This document shows positions 43,852 to 52,418 of a stretch of DNA of 64,000 nt, piece by piece. Source of the DNA: Citrobacter koseri ATCC BAA-895 (GTDB lineage: Bacteria > Pseudomonadota > Gammaproteobacteria > Enterobacterales > Enterobacteriaceae); the NCBI RefSeq assembly GCF_000018045.1, contig NC_009792.1:3162001-3226000 (forward strand). The letters run 5' to 3'. Each line of letters begins with the position of its first letter. The first letter of the stretch is position 1. The notes below the pieces were generated by a model. That model did not search any database. It had not been told where the DNA came from and saw only the letters and a list, made by a program, of their open reading frames with translations. Position numbers and translations under genes: made by a program.

Positions 43852-44075
43852 CCGATGGCGGCTGTCGCCTTATCGGGCCTACATAGCACCGCATCCATAC
43901 CGTAGGCCGGATTCATCCGGCAACACAGCAACTCCCTACCCGTAGGCCGGATAAGCGTTAGCGCCATCCGGCATCACAGCAGCTCCTTACCCGTAGGCCG
44001 GATAAGCGTTAGCGCCATCCGGCATCACAGCAGCTCCCTGCCCGTAGACCGGATAAGCGCCAGCGCCATCCGGCA
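43852..44075. repeat. BIME cluster with three 51-bp tandem units, before tsr
   Basis: A REP pair (gcccgatggcggctgtcgcctta, cgtaggccggattcatccggc) precedes three near-identical units starting cgtaggccgg/cgtagaccgg at 43941, 43992 and 44043, a 51-bp period. The array ends just before the tsr stop. Confidence 0.9.
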
Positions 44076-44082
44076 TGACGGC

Positions 44083-45747
44083 TTAGAAGGTTTCCCAGTT
44101 ATCGCCGCTATCCGCGACGGCTGCTTTACGCGGCAGTACAGACGCAGAAGCCGGTTTCACCGCTGCGGCATCACGCGCACGCTGCTGTTCCTGCTGAATG
44201 CGGAATACGGCAACAGCCTGCGTCAAGCGGCTGGCCTGCTCTTCCAGCGCGGCAGCGGCGGCGGCAGACTCTTCCACCAGCGAGGCGTTCTGCTGGGTAA
44301 CGCGATCCATCTCCGCTACCGCCAGGCCAACCTGGTCGATACCACGGCTTTGCTCATCAGATGCCGAGGCGATTTCCCCCATGATATCGGTCACACGCGT
44401 CACCGCGTTCACGATTTCATCCATCGTTTCACCGGCGCTTTCGACCAGCGTTGAGCCCACATCCACACGGCTGACGGAGTCTTCAATCAGGCTCTTGATC
44501 TCACGCGCCGCCTGCGCACTGCGTTGCGCCAGGTTGCGAACTTCACCCGCTACCACGGCAAAACCACGACCCTGTTCGCCCGCGCGCGCCGCTTCTACCG
44601 CCGCGTTCAGCGCCAGGATGTTGGTCTGGAAAGCAATACCGTCGATCACACTGATGATGTCGGCAATTTTCTGCGAACTGGAAGCAATATCACGCATCGT
44701 TTGCACGACGTTATCCACCACTTTACCGCCTTTCTGCGCGGTTTCAGACGCGCTCAATGCCAGATGGCTGGCCTGGCGCGCGTTCTCGGCGTTCTGTTTC
44801 ACCGTAGCGGTCAGCTCTTCCATGCTGGCGGCGGTCTCTTCCAGAGAGGCGGCCTGCTGTTCAGTACGGGAAGAGAGATCGTTGTTGCCCATCGCGATTT
44901 CGCTGGCGCCGCTGTAAATCGCATTCGCGCCGTTACGCACATCACCGACGGTACGAACCAACTCGCCCTGCATATGACGCAGGCTCTGCGCCAGTTGTCC
45001 CATTTCGTTAGAGCCTTCCACATCAATGCGTTTCACCAGATCGCCGTTCGCAATATGACGAATACTTTCGATCAGACGGTTCATCGGCGCGATCAGAGAG
45101 AGCTTAATGCCGAACCAGACGGCGACGATCACCAGCAGCACAACGATTAACACGCTCGCCAGTACCCACATCGCCTGGCTGTATGAACGGTTATTATCTT
45201 CTACCGCAATGTCATACAGACGATCGTTCTGCTGCATGTAGTTAACATACTGCTTCTCAAAACCGTCCTGATAACCCTGAGTCGGCTGATCGAAGAAGTC
45301 GTTGATCTTACCTGCGCCCAACAGTTGGATCAGCTCCGCCAGCGCATTGTGGTAGATATCGTAGTTACGCTTGATCTCCACTGCCGCCGTTTCACTCTGG
45401 CGCGGATCGCGAGGCAACGCCTCGTACTCAGCCCAGTGTTTTTCCGCCAGTTTCAGAGAGGTCGTCGCAATTTGCATAAGATCGGTAACGGTCGCGCCGC
45501 TGCCAATATTGTTCTGATCCATCATGTAACGGATACCCGCCCGGTTCAGGGTGTTTCGCGTTTGCAGCAGCGCAACCCAGCTGGCGTTCAGTGTGGACTG
45601 TTGCTGACGAATGGTTTGCAGAACGGTGAAGTTCTCTTTGTCATTCTTCAATGAGTTAAAGAACAAACCGCCTGAGGTGAGTTGTAAAAGGCCAAATATT
45701 GCCAGGACCAGCAGCAAGCTGGTCACAATCTTGATTCGTTTTAACAT
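44083..45747 (-). CDS. tsr: Serine chemoreceptor Tsr
   Basis: 554 residues (E. coli about 551). An inner-membrane methyl-accepting chemotaxis protein sensing serine, AI-2 and temperature. TM1 is about 7-30, the ligand domain is about 35-190, TM2 near 190-212, then HAMP and the long signalling coiled coil. The conserved tip EQGRGFAVVAGEVRNLAQRSAQAAREIK is intact. The terminal NWETF pentapeptide (550-554) is the CheR/CheB docking site. A sigma-28 promoter lies upstream. Confidence 0.97.
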   Translation of the reverse strand: MLKRIKIVTSLLLVLAIFGLLQLTSGGLFFNSLKNDKENFTVLQTIRQQQSTLNASWVALLQTRNTLNRAGIRYMMDQNNIGSGATVTDLMQIATTSLKLAEKHWAEYEALPRDPRQSETAAVEIKRNYDIYHNALAELIQLLGAGKINDFFDQPTQGYQDGFEKQYVNYMQQNDRLYDIAVEDNNRSYSQAMWVLASVLIVVLLVIVAVWFGIKLSLIAPMNRLIESIRHIANGDLVKRIDVEGSNEMGQLAQSLRHMQGELVRTVGDVRNGANAIYSGASEIAMGNNDLSSRTEQQAASLEETAASMEELTATVKQNAENARQASHLALSASETAQKGGKVVDNVVQTMRDIASSSQKIADIISVIDGIAFQTNILALNAAVEAARAGEQGRGFAVVAGEVRNLAQRSAQAAREIKSLIEDSVSRVDVGSTLVESAGETMDEIVNAVTRVTDIMGEIASASDEQSRGIDQVGLAVAEMDRVTQQNASLVEESAAAAAALEEQASRLTQAVAVFRIQQEQQRARDAAAVKPASASVLPRKAAVADSGDNWETF

Positions 45748-45778
45748 GTTTTCTCTTTCCGCTAGACAGATACCAGAA

Positions 45779-45805
45779 TTTTCGGCCTGGAAAGGGAAAA
45801 CTTTA
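45779..45805 (-). promoter_or_regulatory. Sigma-28 (FliA) promoter of tsr
   Basis: On the minus strand: TAAA, 15 bp, then GCCGAAAA, matching the flagellar class 3 consensus TAAA-N15-GCCGATAA with one mismatch. It lies 32 bp from the tsr start. Confidence 0.88.
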
Positions 45806-45888
45806 CCGAATTCGTACTGGTTGGGACGATATCAGCACGAATGATTCGCCGTTCACGATCGACGAAAAAGAAATGCTGGATTTTAATT

Positions 45889-45904
45889 AGTGATCTCAAT
45901 CACA
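45889..45904. promoter_or_regulatory. CRP site upstream of btsT
   Basis: AGTGATCTCAATCACA, nine of the ten half-site bases of TGTGA-N6-TCACA, about 210 bp before btsT. CRP control of btsT is described in E. coli. Confidence 0.7.
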
Positions 45905-45932
45905 TAAATGACCGCATCCCGCCGTCGGAAAA

Positions 45933-45980
45933 ACCACTCACTGACACTCCTGACCGCTTAAGCCCACATATAACCACTCA
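45933..45980 (+). promoter_or_regulatory. Three BtsR-type direct repeats upstream of btsT
   Basis: ACCACTCA (45933), ACCGCTTA (45953) and ACCACTCA (45973), each matching ACC(G/A)CT(C/T)A, at an exact 20-bp period. In E. coli the response regulator BtsR is described as binding two such repeats before btsT. Confidence 0.75.
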
Positions 45981-46113
45981 CTTATTTACCTTACTTTACG
46001 CGCGCGTATCTCTGGCAGGATCACCTCAGCATAGCAGTCAATTTACCTCCTCAAACACAGACTCAAACCCAACGGCTTCGGCCAATTATTAATCTTAAAA
46101 ACCAGGTTTTACT

Positions 46114-48264
46114 ATGGATACGAAAAAGATATTCAAGCACATACCCTGGGTGATTCTTGGAATCATCGGTGCATTCTGCCTCTCGGTCGTCGCCTTACGC
46201 AGAGGTGAGCACGTCAGCGCCCTGTGGATCGTGGTCGCTTCCGTCTCTGTTTATCTGGTGGCTTATCGCTACTACAGCCTGTACATCGCCCAGAAGGTGA
46301 TGAAACTCGACCCAACGCGTGCTACGCCTGCGGTCATTAATAACGACGGCCTGAACTACGTCCCGACAAACCGTTACGTACTGTTTGGTCACCACTTTGC
46401 CGCTATCGCTGGCGCCGGCCCGCTGGTCGGCCCGGTTCTGGCCGCGCAAATGGGCTACCTGCCGGGTACGCTGTGGCTGCTGGCGGGCGTAGTGCTGGCC
46501 GGTGCGGTACAAGACTTCATGGTGCTGTTTATCTCTTCCCGCCGTAACGGCGCGTCTCTCGGTGAGATGATCAAAGAAGAGATGGGCCCGGTGCCGGGCA
46601 CCATCGCCCTGTTTGGCTGCTTCTTAATCATGATCATCATCCTCGCGGTACTGGCGCTGATCGTGGTAAAAGCGCTGGCCGAAAGCCCGTGGGGCGTCTT
46701 CACCGTTTGCTCAACCGTACCTATCGCGCTGTTTATGGGGATCTACATGCGCTTCCTGCGTCCGGGACGTGTGGGTGAAGTCTCCGTTATTGGCATCGTG
46801 CTGCTGGTTGCCTCTATTTACTTCGGCGGCGTAATTGCGCACGACCCGTACTGGGGCCCGGCGCTGACCTTTAAAGACACCACCATTACCTTCGCGCTGA
46901 TCGGTTACGCGTTTATTTCCGCACTGCTGCCGGTATGGCTGATCCTCGCCCCACGCGACTATCTGGCAACCTTCCTGAAAATCGGCGTTATCGTCGGTCT
47001 GGCGCTGGGGATTCTGATCCTCAACCCAGAGCTGAAAATGCCAGCGATGACCCAGTACATCGACGGTACCGGCCCGCTGTGGAAAGGCGCGCTGTTCCCG
47101 TTCCTGTTCATCACCATCGCCTGTGGCGCGGTATCTGGCTTCCACGCGCTGATCTCTTCCGGTACGACGCCGAAACTGCTGGCTTGTGAAACCGACGCGC
47201 GTTTCATCGGCTATGGCGCAATGCTGATGGAGTCTTTCGTGGCGATCATGGCGCTGGTTGCGGCGTCTATCATCGAACCGGGTCTCTACTTCGCGATGAA
47301 CACCCCGCCAGCGGGCCTCGGTATCACCATGCCGAACCTGCACGAAATGGGTGGCGAGAACGCGCCGCTGATTATGGCGCAGCTGAAAGACGTCACCGCG
47401 CACGCGGCGGCAACCGTCAGCTCCTGGGGCTTTGTGATTTCGCCTGAGCAGATCCTGCAAACCGCGAAAGACATCGGCGAGCCGTCGGTACTGAACCGCG
47501 CAGGTGGCGCACCGACGCTGGCGGTCGGTATCGCTCACGTATTCCACAAAGTGTTGCCGATGGCTGATATGGGCTTCTGGTATCACTTCGGTATTCTGTT
47601 CGAAGCGCTGTTCATCCTGACCGCGCTGGATGCAGGCACCCGCTCCGGCCGCTTTATGTTGCAGGATCTGCTGGGTAACTTCGTCCCGTTCCTGAAGAAA
47701 ACCGACTCTCTGGTTGCTGGCGTCATCGGTACTGCGGGTTGCGTCGGTCTGTGGGGCTACCTGCTGTATCAGGGCGTGGTTGATCCGCTGGGCGGCGTTA
47801 AGAGCCTGTGGCCGCTGTTCGGTATCTCCAACCAAATGCTGGCCGCCGTAGCGCTGGTTCTGGGCACCGTGGTACTGGTTAAAATGCAGCGCACCAAATA
47901 CATCTGGGTTACCGTTATCCCGGCAGCATGGCTGCTGATCTGCACCACCTGGGCGCTGGGTCTGAAACTGTTCAGCACCAACCCGCAGATGGAAGGCTTC
48001 TTCTACATGGCTAACCAGTACAAAGAGAAGATTGCCAACGGCAGCGAACTGACCGCGCAGCAAATTGCCAATATGAACCACATCGTCGTGAACAACTACA
48101 CCAACGCAGGCCTGAGTATTCTGTTCCTGGTAGTAGTGTACAGCATCATCTTCTATGGGTTCCGTACCTGGCAGAAAGCCCGCACCATCAACGGTCGTAC
48201 CGATAAAGAGACGCCGTATGTACCGGTGCCGGAAGGCGGCGTGAAGACCTCTTCACACCATTAA
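46114..48264 (+). CDS. btsT: BtsT (YjiY), pyruvate/H+ symporter, CstA family
   Basis: 716 residues, full length. An inner-membrane CstA-family transporter with about 16-18 hydrophobic segments that takes up pyruvate with protons when nutrients run low. Family motifs include RYVLFGHHFAAIAGAGPLVGPVLA near residue 90 and SGTTPKLLACETDARFIGYGAM. Control by the BtsS/BtsR two-component system and CRP is supported by sites upstream. It is divergent from tsr and followed by yjiX and yjiA. Confidence 0.96.
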   Translation: MDTKKIFKHIPWVILGIIGAFCLSVVALRRGEHVSALWIVVASVSVYLVAYRYYSLYIAQKVMKLDPTRATPAVINNDGLNYVPTNRYVLFGHHFAAIAGAGPLVGPVLAAQMGYLPGTLWLLAGVVLAGAVQDFMVLFISSRRNGASLGEMIKEEMGPVPGTIALFGCFLIMIIILAVLALIVVKALAESPWGVFTVCSTVPIALFMGIYMRFLRPGRVGEVSVIGIVLLVASIYFGGVIAHDPYWGPALTFKDTTITFALIGYAFISALLPVWLILAPRDYLATFLKIGVIVGLALGILILNPELKMPAMTQYIDGTGPLWKGALFPFLFITIACGAVSGFHALISSGTTPKLLACETDARFIGYGAMLMESFVAIMALVAASIIEPGLYFAMNTPPAGLGITMPNLHEMGGENAPLIMAQLKDVTAHAAATVSSWGFVISPEQILQTAKDIGEPSVLNRAGGAPTLAVGIAHVFHKVLPMADMGFWYHFGILFEALFILTALDAGTRSGRFMLQDLLGNFVPFLKKTDSLVAGVIGTAGCVGLWGYLLYQGVVDPLGGVKSLWPLFGISNQMLAAVALVLGTVVLVKMQRTKYIWVTVIPAAWLLICTTWALGLKLFSTNPQMEGFFYMANQYKEKIANGSELTAQQIANMNHIVVNNYTNAGLSILFLVVVYSIIFYGFRTWQKARTINGRTDKETPYVPVPEGGVKTSSHH

Positions 48265-48269
48265 TCGGA

Positions 48270-48347
48270 TGCCGGGTGGCGCTACGCTTACCCGGCCTAC
48301 AAAATGCAGTTAACGTAGGCCGGATAAGGCGCAAGCCGCCATCCGGC
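48270..48347. repeat. REP pair between btsT and yjiX
   Basis: gccgggtggcgctacgctta... and cgtaggccggataaggcgcaagccgccatccggc. Confidence 0.85.
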
Positions 48348-48395
48348 AAAACCAACGCCCGGTTCGCTGGGCTTTATTCATATCTGGATGAGAAA

Positions 48396-48599
48396 ATGTT
48401 TGGTAACTTAGGTCAGGCAAAAAAATATCTCGGCCAGGCGGCGAAGATGTTGATTGGCATTCCAGACTACGACAACTATGTCGAGCATATGCAAACTAAC
48501 CATCCAGACAAGCCGTACATGAGCTATGAAGAATTCTTCCGCGAGCGCCAGCAGGCACGTTACGGCGGCGACGGAAAAGGCGGCATGCGCTGCTGTTAA
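48396..48599 (+). CDS. yjiX: YjiX, small YbdD/YjiX-family protein
   Basis: 67 residues from the ATG at 48396 (MFGNLGQAKKYLGQAAKMLIGIPDYDNYVEHM), preceded by ggatgag. The open frame starts in the REP pair at 48276, but those codons are not used. The family always accompanies CstA-type transporters (ybdD with cstA, yjiX with btsT), so a helper role for pyruvate uptake is likely. The C-terminus GGMRCC ends in two cysteines. The yjiA ATG follows after 11 bp. Confidence 0.94.
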   Translation: MFGNLGQAKKYLGQAAKMLIGIPDYDNYVEHMQTNHPDKPYMSYEEFFRERQQARYGGDGKGGMRCC

Positions 48600-48610
48600 T
48601 GGAGGCACTG

Positions 48611-49567
48611 ATGACCCCGATTGCAGTTACCCTACTCACCGGTTTTCTCGGCGCGGGTAAAACCACCCTGCTGCGCCATATTCTTAACGAAAAGCACGGC
48701 TACAAGATTGCCGTTATCGAAAACGAATTCGGCGAAGTTTCCGTTGACGATCAGCTGATTGGCGACCGCGCCACCCAGATCAAAACCCTGACTAACGGCT
48801 GCATTTGCTGCACCCGCTCCAGTGAACTGGAAGACGCGCTGTTAGACCTGCTCGACAACCTCGACCAGGGCAACATCCATTTCGACCGTCTGGTGATTGA
48901 GTGCACCGGCATGGCCGACCCCGGCCCGATTATTCAGACCTTTTTCTCTCATGACGTGATTTGCCAGCGCTACCTGCTGGACGGCGTGATTTCGCTGGTC
49001 GATGCGGTACACGCCGACGAGCAGATGAACCAGTTCACCATCGCCCAGTCGCAGGTCGGTTATGCCGACCGCATCCTGCTGACCAAAACCGACGTGGCGG
49101 GAGTTAGCGAAAAACTGCGTGAACGCTTAGCGCGCATCAACGCCCGCGCCCCGGTTTACACCGTCACGCACGGCGATATCGACCTCTCCCTGTTGTTCGA
49201 CACCAACGGCTTTATGCTGGAGGAGAACGTGGTCAGCGCCACACCGCGCTTCCACTTTATCGCCGACAAACAAAACGATATCTCATCAATTGTGGTGGAG
49301 CTGGATTATCCGGTAGACATCAGCGACGTTTCCCGCGTAATGGAAAACCTGCTGCTGGAGTCCGCCGAGAAACTGTTGCGCTACAAAGGAATGCTATGGA
49401 TTGAAGGCGAACCGAACCGCCTGCTGTTCCAGGGCGTCCAGCGCCTGTACAGCGCCGACTGGGACCGCCCGTGGGGCGACGAACAGCCGCACAGCACGCT
49501 GGTGTTTATCGGCATTCAACTGCCGGAAGACGAGATCAGAGCCGCGTTTGCGGGGCTGAAGAAGTAA
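48611..49567 (+). CDS. yjiA: YjiA, COG0523-family metal-binding GTPase
   Basis: 318 residues from the ATG at 48611, with ggagg 6 bp upstream. A G3E-family P-loop GTPase: Walker A GFLGAGKTT, metal-binding CICC motif in NGCICCTRS, Walker B ECTGMADPGP, and guanine motif TKTD. COG0523 proteins bind zinc, cobalt or nickel and are proposed metal chaperones or insertases. The client of YjiA is unknown. It is likely co-transcribed with btsT-yjiX. Confidence 0.95.
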   Translation: MTPIAVTLLTGFLGAGKTTLLRHILNEKHGYKIAVIENEFGEVSVDDQLIGDRATQIKTLTNGCICCTRSSELEDALLDLLDNLDQGNIHFDRLVIECTGMADPGPIIQTFFSHDVICQRYLLDGVISLVDAVHADEQMNQFTIAQSQVGYADRILLTKTDVAGVSEKLRERLARINARAPVYTVTHGDIDLSLLFDTNGFMLEENVVSATPRFHFIADKQNDISSIVVELDYPVDISDVSRVMENLLLESAEKLLRYKGMLWIEGEPNRLLFQGVQRLYSADWDRPWGDEQPHSTLVFIGIQLPEDEIRAAFAGLKK

Positions 49568-49582
49568 CCCTCATTCTGGATT

Positions 49583-49657
49583 GCCCGGTGGCGCTGCGCT
49601 TACCGGGCCTACAAATCAACTACGTAGGCCGGATAAGGCGCAGCCGCCATCCGGCAC
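49583..49657. repeat. REP pair between yjiA and the FUSC gene
   Basis: gcccggtggcgctgcgctta... and cgtaggccggataaggcgcagccgccatccggc. Confidence 0.85.
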
Positions 49658-49676
49658 TCACTCCCCCTCCCCCCAC

Positions 49677-50741
49677 TCACTCAGTAATCACAAACCGCGT
49701 CGCTGCAAAGCAGTTGAGGATGCGGTGGACCAGAAACACCATCGTCAGCGTCGCTACCAGCGCGACGGTGACTGAAGTGATGCGGTACAGATCGCTGAAC
49801 ACCAGATCGCTGTCCGGGTGCAGGTTCTGGCCGAACATAATGCCGATGGTGGTGATACTGGCAAAACCGACGCCCGCGCCAACCTTTTCCATCACATGCA
49901 GACGAGCGCTGAAGCCTAGCCCGAGACCGATCAGCGGCATCATCAGCAGCATATGGTTGCTGAAGTCATAAATAAGCAGTTGCACCAGCAGAATATACAG
50001 GCAGGCCAGCACCACGCCGACGACGCGCCAGATCGAGCTGATCACCGCGCCACGATAGTGCATCGGAAACAAAATCAAAATTCCCGCCATCAGCGCCGAC
50101 AACGAATCGCTCAAATCGCAGATCTGGAAAATCACAAAGATCATCGTCGCCACGGTGCCGGAAAGCAGCGATTCATGGCGAATACGGGCATCATCTTTCT
50201 CAATACGCGGCGGCGGCTGACGCGGTTCGACATCCGGGATCAGATAGTGCAGCAGCGCGCTCAGGGCTACCGCCATCACGCAGGCCTCCATATTGGAGAA
50301 CATCAGCGTATGCCAGTTGGTGCCAGGGTAACTCATAAAGTTGAGCATCGTGCTCTGGCACACCACGCCCATCGAACCGAGCAAAAACAGCGGCCCCTTG
50401 CTCATAAAACGAAAGCGCATCACGTACAGGCCAAACACCACCAGCGTCATAATTACCGGCCACTGTGAGAGATAGCCGACAATCAACACCATTTCAACGC
50501 AGTTCACCGCCGCACTGAATACAAACTGACGAGCCACATGGCGGTTAAACACCGGCACCAGCGACAACAGCATCAGCGGATAAACCACAAAAAACACGCC
50601 GTACTGCACGTTGTAAAAGGTCGAGATACTCAACGCTATCGTCCCGGCAACGGAAATACGCACAGTCTGGCGAAAATCATTGGCGGTGTAGACAATATTC
50701 CCGTGCGGCGTAAAGACGTGGGCCAGGGTGTTAATAGACAT
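49677..50741 (-). CDS. FUSC/DUF2955-like inner-membrane protein, efflux partner
   Basis: 354 residues with about ten hydrophobic segments in two blocks (about 25-165 and 215-345) separated by a charged loop (DVEPRQPPPRIEKDDARIRHE). It resembles the membrane part of fusaric-acid-resistance/aromatic-acid-exporter proteins but lacks their long cytoplasmic domain, like the short DUF2955 group. Last gene of a marR-hlyD-fusc operon; its start overlaps the hlyD stop by 11 bp. The substrate is unknown. The long E. coli relatives such as YdhK are nearly twice this length. Confidence 0.78.
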   Translation of the reverse strand: MSINTLAHVFTPHGNIVYTANDFRQTVRISVAGTIALSISTFYNVQYGVFFVVYPLMLLSLVPVFNRHVARQFVFSAAVNCVEMVLIVGYLSQWPVIMTLVVFGLYVMRFRFMSKGPLFLLGSMGVVCQSTMLNFMSYPGTNWHTLMFSNMEACVMAVALSALLHYLIPDVEPRQPPPRIEKDDARIRHESLLSGTVATMIFVIFQICDLSDSLSALMAGILILFPMHYRGAVISSIWRVVGVVLACLYILLVQLLIYDFSNHMLLMMPLIGLGLGFSARLHVMEKVGAGVGFASITTIGIMFGQNLHPDSDLVFSDLYRITSVTVALVATLTMVFLVHRILNCFAATRFVITE

Positions 50742-51798
50742 AGTGAAGCCAGCTTACCAGGTGGATCTGCGCCCCTGCAAAGGTGCGGGCAAACATCCCC
50801 TCGCTGTTATACAACTGCACCGTAGCGCGAGCGCCGGTCGGCAGGGGTTTCTCCAGCGGGGTATCCAACGCAACGTGAATGCGCATACGCTGGGCATCGC
50901 GCACCCAGCGCGTCGACTGTTCCGGCTGCGACAGCTGTCCGTTAACCGCTTCCTGCCCGGCCAGAATCCCGGCATCGCTGCTGGTCACATGCGCAGGAAA
51001 CACTTTGCCCGGCATGGCGTCAAACACCACTGCGGCATCGGTATTTACGCGGGTGTGACGCAGACTTTTCTCACGAAAATCGGCCACAATATCGGTCTGG
51101 TTACTGACCAGCGCCATCAAAGGCGTAGCGGCGGTGGCGTAAAGCCCAGGGTTGAGCTGGAGATTGCTCACCGTCCCGTCGGTTTCCGCCCGCACCTTCG
51201 TCCAGCCCAGGTTCAGTTGCGCCTCCTCCAGCGCATTGCGGTATTTTTGCAGCGTCACATTGCGACTGTCGTCGCGTTCACCGCGCTGGATCAGCAGGTT
51301 CTGGATACTGGCATTCAGCGCCGCCACCGACTGCTCGCTGGTCTGCCAGGTGGTGCGCACTTTATCCAGATCCGACTGCGAAACATTCTGCATCGCACTC
51401 AGCCGCTGATAGCGATCAAGCGTGAGCTTATCGTTGCGGGCGGTGTATTGCGCGGTGCGCAGGTTGGCGCGCGCAGAGGCGATCTGCGCATCCAGCTGTT
51501 GGTTGCTCAGCTTCGCCTGCTCAAAGGCAATCTGTGCGGCCTCAACTTTATTGATAAACGGCGTTGGGTCCAGTTCATACAACAGGTCGCCCTTTTTCAC
51601 CTGGCTATTGTTGCGTACGTAGACGTGCGAGACATAGCCGGAGACGCGCGAGGAGACCGGCGTCACCACGCGCATCACGGTGGAATCCGGCGTCAGCGGG
51701 ATCCAGATATCGGCAACAATAAACCAGGCGAATATCGCAAGGAAAGCGGCAATACTCACCCTTACCCAACGGGCAAATTTTTGTTCTGGGGTCATCAT
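50731..51798 (-). CDS. HlyD/EmrA-family membrane fusion protein
   Basis: 355 residues. One N-terminal membrane segment (about 14-33, IAAFLAIFAWFIVADIWIPL), then the barrel-sandwich lipoyl half (VSSRVSGYVSHVYVRNNSQVKKGDLLYELDP), a coiled-coil hairpin (about 85-190, repeated Q/A/L heptads) and the second lipoyl half (KVRAETDGTVSNLQLNPGLYA). It would bridge the FUSC protein to the periplasm or an outer-membrane channel. It begins 12 bp after marR and overlaps the next gene, so the three form one operon. Confidence 0.9.
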   Translation of the reverse strand: MMTPEQKFARWVRVSIAAFLAIFAWFIVADIWIPLTPDSTVMRVVTPVSSRVSGYVSHVYVRNNSQVKKGDLLYELDPTPFINKVEAAQIAFEQAKLSNQQLDAQIASARANLRTAQYTARNDKLTLDRYQRLSAMQNVSQSDLDKVRTTWQTSEQSVAALNASIQNLLIQRGERDDSRNVTLQKYRNALEEAQLNLGWTKVRAETDGTVSNLQLNPGLYATAATPLMALVSNQTDIVADFREKSLRHTRVNTDAAVVFDAMPGKVFPAHVTSSDAGILAGQEAVNGQLSQPEQSTRWVRDAQRMRIHVALDTPLEKPLPTGARATVQLYNSEGMFARTFAGAQIHLVSWLHYVY

Positions 51799-51810
51799 AG
51801 TTTTTTAGAG

Positions 51811-52269
51811 TTAATTATCTTCTTCGCGGATTAACCGCAGATTGCAGGCGATTTGATTTAATGTGGCGCTGAAGGCGGCAAGTTCCGCTTCCGGGATAGT
51901 ACGGGTGACGCGTTGCTGATAGGTCTCAATCACCCGGTTCAGTTCCTCCAGCCTTGAACGGCCTTGCGCTGTCAGCGTCAGCAGGCGGATGCGTTTGTCA
52001 TATGGCGATGTTGAACGCACCAGATAGCCCTGTTTTTCCAGTTGCGTGAGGGTGCGCATCAGCGGCGGCAGCTCAATGCCCTGCACCTCCGCCAGTTCGC
52101 TGACCGAGACGTTATCACCCAACTGATGCAGTTGCATCAGCACCGTCCAGCTTGACTGCGTCAGGCCGGTATCGGTGATGGCAGCATCAATAATTGCACG
52201 CCACTGGCGTACCACCATTGCCATGCGCATCCCCATCGGACGGCGGGCAAACAGCTCATCTTCAGTCAT
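51811..52269 (-). CDS. MarR-family transcriptional regulator
   Basis: 152 residues with a winged helix-turn-helix at about 50-110 (NVSVSELAEVQGIELPPLMRTLTQLEKQGYLVRSTSPYDKRIRLLTLT), including the conserved DKR wing. It probably represses its own efflux operon and is relieved by an aromatic ligand. It resembles SlyA-like regulators in layout with HlyD and FUSC genes (E. coli slyA-ydhIJK). A perfect palindrome 33 bp upstream is the likely operator. Confidence 0.88.
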   Translation of the reverse strand: MTEDELFARRPMGMRMAMVVRQWRAIIDAAITDTGLTQSSWTVLMQLHQLGDNVSVSELAEVQGIELPPLMRTLTQLEKQGYLVRSTSPYDKRIRLLTLTAQGRSRLEELNRVIETYQQRVTRTIPEAELAAFSATLNQIACNLRLIREEDN

Positions 52270-52301
52270 CTCTCTTTCCCCTCTTAGCAGATGGGAAAAT
52301 A

Positions 52302-52321
52302 ATACTTATCAGGATAAGTAT
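52302..52321. promoter_or_regulatory. MarR-type palindromic operator
   Basis: ATACTTATC (52302-52310), AG, GATAAGTAT (52313-52321), a perfect 9-bp inverted repeat upstream of the marR start, overlapping the expected promoter. Confidence 0.75.
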
Positions 52322-52369
52322 CAAGAAACAGCTAATAAGGAAGCATAAATTGATAAATTACGTGAATGT

Positions 52370-52400
52370 AAAAAAGGCCGGACTGAATACAGCCCAGCCT
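52370..52400 (-). terminator. yjiS terminator
   Basis: AGGCCGGACTG and CAGCCCAGCCT around a 4-nt loop, with a run of A on the plus strand giving TTTTT on the minus strand. Two G-U pairs are present. It lies just past the yjiS stop. Confidence 0.8.
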
Positions 52401-52418
52401 CTGTGGTGTTACGGGGGA

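Noticed and set aside
43852..44075. Regular 51-bp repeats considered as a CRISPR array
   Set aside because: Each unit is a REP palindrome plus an almost identical spacer; CRISPR spacers should differ. No cas genes in the window.
46711..48081. 456-codon open frame on the minus strand opposite btsT
   Set aside because: Arises from the codon bias of btsT. The translation is rich in R, Q and H and shows no fold or family; btsT is a firm call.
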